Shown here in pieces: positions 62,117-64,000 of a DNA stretch of 64,000 nt; the first letter of the stretch is position 1; the number at the start of each line of letters is the position of its first letter. The DNA is from Candidatus Bathyarchaeota archaeon (GTDB taxonomy: Archaea; Thermoproteota; Bathyarchaeia; Bathyarchaeales; Bathycorpusculaceae): positions 20,658-84,657 of the forward strand of contig PLTA01000060.1 of assembly GCA_003164295.1 (NCBI GenBank), given 5' to 3'. The notes below the pieces were generated by a model that had not been told where the DNA came from, did no database searches, and saw only the letters and a list, made by a program, of their open reading frames with translations. Position numbers and translations under genes: made by a program.

Positions 62117-63385
62117 ATGAATAAATCATCAGTAATTTCAGGCTTCTACAAACTGCCCATTAAAGAACGTTTAGCGATTGTTAAAGATTTTGCAGGATTA
62201 ACCGATGAAGAAATAAGTTTACTTGAGAATACGGGATCTTTGCCATTAGACGTACTTGATCACATGGTGGAAAATGTCATCGGCGTTTTTCCTGAACCGA
62301 TGGGCGTCGGCGTTAACTTCCAAATAAACGGAAAAGACTACCTTATCCCAATGGCAACAGAAGAGCCAAGTGTGATTGCAGCTGCCAGCTACGCCGCCAA
62401 AATGGTTCGTGACGGAGGAGGCTTCCACACTAGCAGCACCTCTCCCATTATGATTGGGCAAATCCAAGTTGTCAAACTAAAAGACGCCAAAACCGCCAAA
62501 AAACAGGTCTTAGATGCCAGAGCTAATATTCTCAAAAAAGCCAACGACCAAGATCCCGTACTGAACAGTTTCGGCGGAGGGGCCAAAGACCTTGATGCCC
62601 GCATCTTAGAAACGACCATGGGGCAAATGCTAATCGTGCACTTGTTTGTTGACTGCCGCGACGCCATGGGAGCCAACGCAGTGAACACGATGGCTGAAGC
62701 CATAGCCCCAATGATTGAAGAGCTAACAGGCGGACACGTTTACCTACGCATTATCTCGAATTTGGCTGTAAAGCGCCTTGCAAAAGCATGGTGCACCGTT
62801 CCCAAAGAAGCCTTAGGTGGAGAAACAGTAGTCGACGGTATCGCCTACGCCTCAGCTTTTGCAGCAGCGGACCCCTACCGAGCGGCTACACATAACAAGG
62901 GCGCCATGAACGGAATAATTGCAGTAGTTTTAGCCACAGGCAACGACCACCGCGCCATTGAAGCAGGCGGACACGCATATGCGGCTCTCAGCGGACCATA
63001 CACAACCATTTCAAAATGGACCAAAAACAAAAACGGCGACTTAGAAGGCACAATCGAATTACCCATGGCAGTTGGCTTAATCGGAGGCGCAGTCAAAACC
63101 CACCCAATCGCACGCATATGCATGAAAATCCTAAATGTCAAATCAGCAAACGAATTCGCAGAAGTTCTAGCAGCAGTCGGCCTAGCACAAAATCTTGCAG
63201 CCCTACGTGCACTATCCAGCGAAGGCATCCAACGCGGCCACATGAACCTACATGCAAGAAACATCGCAATCACCGCAGGAGCCAAAGACGACAGGGTAGA
63301 CAAAGTTGCAGCGCAGATGGTTAAAGAACACAAAGTTCGAGTAGACAGAGCTAAAGAGATCCTAGAAGAACTAACAAAACAATAG
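62117..63385 (+). CDS. HMG-CoA reductase, class II
   Basis: A 422-residue HMG-CoA reductase. The catalytic glutamate lies in TEEPSVIAAAS (near residue 83), DAMGANAVNTMAE is at 182-194 and the C-terminal part holds a late histidine region. The opening FYKLPIKERLAIVKDFAGL and overall pattern mark the class II form found in bacteria and some archaea such as Archaeoglobus. It makes mevalonate for archaeal isoprenoid lipids. It ends in TAG. Confidence 0.92.
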   Translation: MNKSSVISGFYKLPIKERLAIVKDFAGLTDEEISLLENTGSLPLDVLDHMVENVIGVFPEPMGVGVNFQINGKDYLIPMATEEPSVIAAASYAAKMVRDGGGFHTSSTSPIMIGQIQVVKLKDAKTAKKQVLDARANILKKANDQDPVLNSFGGGAKDLDARILETTMGQMLIVHLFVDCRDAMGANAVNTMAEAIAPMIEELTGGHVYLRIISNLAVKRLAKAWCTVPKEALGGETVVDGIAYASAFAAADPYRAATHNKGAMNGIIAVVLATGNDHRAIEAGGHAYAALSGPYTTISKWTKNKNGDLEGTIELPMAVGLIGGAVKTHPIARICMKILNVKSANEFAEVLAAVGLAQNLAALRALSSEGIQRGHMNLHARNIAITAGAKDDRVDKVAAQMVKEHKVRVDRAKEILEELTKQ

Positions 63386-63637
63386 CTCTTCAGACTTTAT
63401 TTTTTACTATTTTTGCTCAAAACGCCCAAACTAAATTATCCACCAATATTTTTGTTGACATCGCTAACGTGAAAACACCTAAATATCAATTGATGTCATC
63501 TCAGTATTTGCAGACAAACTCACATTCACATTTCAATGTTGAAGATTCAGGTGAGAATTTGCAGTGTTGGTAGTAACTCTAACTGGAGCAATTGCTATAA
63601 CTTTTTAAAAAAGAAGAAAGCATACAAACCGCTGCTT
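63386..63637. other. Intergenic region
   Basis: A+T-rich sequence between two convergent genes. T-runs just after the HMG-CoA reductase stop may terminate it. No gene is supported. Confidence 0.35.
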
Positions 63638-64000
63638 TTAGCTTGCCGTTGATACGTAATTTTCACTTTTGGATAGTGATTCAACCCACTTCCTTTTTTC
63701 CCATAACGCACATCCCTGAATCTCCTTAAGCTCCCTGTGGTGTTGCGTATGGTTTTGAGCATTTTTGACTGTAGAGCCTCTTTGAGCGGTATGTTTTTCA
63801 GGTTAGTGTCTGAGTAGGCAATGAATGGACAGGGTTCAACGTTTCCTTCTGCGCTAACGTGGATGAATCCTCGTCGGGCTGAGAGGCATCCCCCCGATTT
63901 CGTCTTCGTCCCATGGCAGTGCGATAAACATCGCGGGATATTTTTTGCGGAAGCCGTTTCGGATTGGCACTACTTTTGCTTTTTGCTCTGTGGAGAGGAC
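63638..64000 (-). pseudogene. Radical SAM protein, C-terminal part, frameshifted, cut by window end
   Basis: Joining frames gives the C-terminus of a radical SAM/SPASM protein: KYPAMFIALPWDEDEIGG, CLSARRGFIHVSAEGNVEPC, PFIAYSDTNLKNIPLKEALQ and, in a third frame, ELKEIQGCALWEKRKWVESL. Two frame changes (near 63893 and about 63750) break it. The catalytic domain lies beyond the window. It resembles archaeal heme-type or peptide-modifying radical SAM proteins. Confidence 0.6.

Noticed and set aside
1-64000. CRISPR arrays, rRNA genes or complete insertion sequences
   Set aside because: I saw no regularly spaced repeats, no rRNA-like sequence and no transposase with inverted ends.

Overview
The window is a chromosomal segment of an archaeon. 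It carries NurA/HerA, a family B DNA polymerase, archaeal DnaG, aIF2-beta, aIF1A, RIO1 kinase with its KH-domain partner, transcription factor S, archaeal UMP kinase, UPF0200/UPF0201, DUF373 and a class II HMG-CoA reductase. The moderate A+T content, many small zinc-ribbon proteins, PadR regulators and DUF5752 genes suggest a TACK-type mesophile, most likely Bathyarchaeia. The lineage is inferred from gene content, not from a marker-gene tree.

Layout. 1-2.6 kb: nurA-herA. 2.6-4 kb: small ORFs and a dead DUF433/DUF5615 toxin-antitoxin pair. 4-9 kb: a PadR-controlled run of two ABC exporters plus a Nudix hydrolase. 9-13 kb: pyrH, an AlkA glycosylase and a third ABC exporter whose ATPase has lost its last residues to an amber codon. 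13-16.6 kb: polB and dnaG, convergent and overlapping; polB has lost most exonuclease catalytic residues and dnaG has no canonical start. 16.6-20 kb: a membrane protein, a shattered PAS histidine kinase, a structured intergenic region and a ParB-like protein. 20-28.7 kb: MBL hydrolase, a secreted sedolisin, YchF-type GTPase, cis-prenyltransferase, DUF373, a coiled-coil protein, aIF2-beta and DUF424.

28.7-41.9 kb is different. It is a low-density accessory block of small zinc fingers, winged-helix regulators, DUF5752, CsbD-like, YegP-like and PfpI genes, many frameshifted. A perfect 24-bp direct repeat bounds it: the 3' end of the DUF424 gene recurs at 41913-41936. A probable integrase C-terminal remnant lies just inside the left copy. 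I read it as a decayed integrative element. Several genes in it share a CAGTCACA motif just upstream of a TATA-like box, which suggests a small regulon.

42-57 kb is metabolic: a beta-helix surface protein, aspartate ammonia-lyase with fumarate reductase/succinate dehydrogenase A and B subunits, a lysine 2,3-aminomutase next to an EctA-type acetyltransferase (a probable N-acetyl-beta-lysine osmolyte route), and a molybdenum hydroxylase (CoxM/S/L type) with XdhC and MocA-like helpers. 57-63.4 kb returns to core genes: aIF1A, RIO1, KH protein, TFS, UPF0200, UPF0201, an MBL RNA-processing-type protein and HMG-CoA reductase. The window ends in a frameshifted radical SAM gene.

Single-base lesions are frequent in accessory genes and rare in core genes. 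That favours real decay, but read-level confirmation would be needed to exclude assembly errors.
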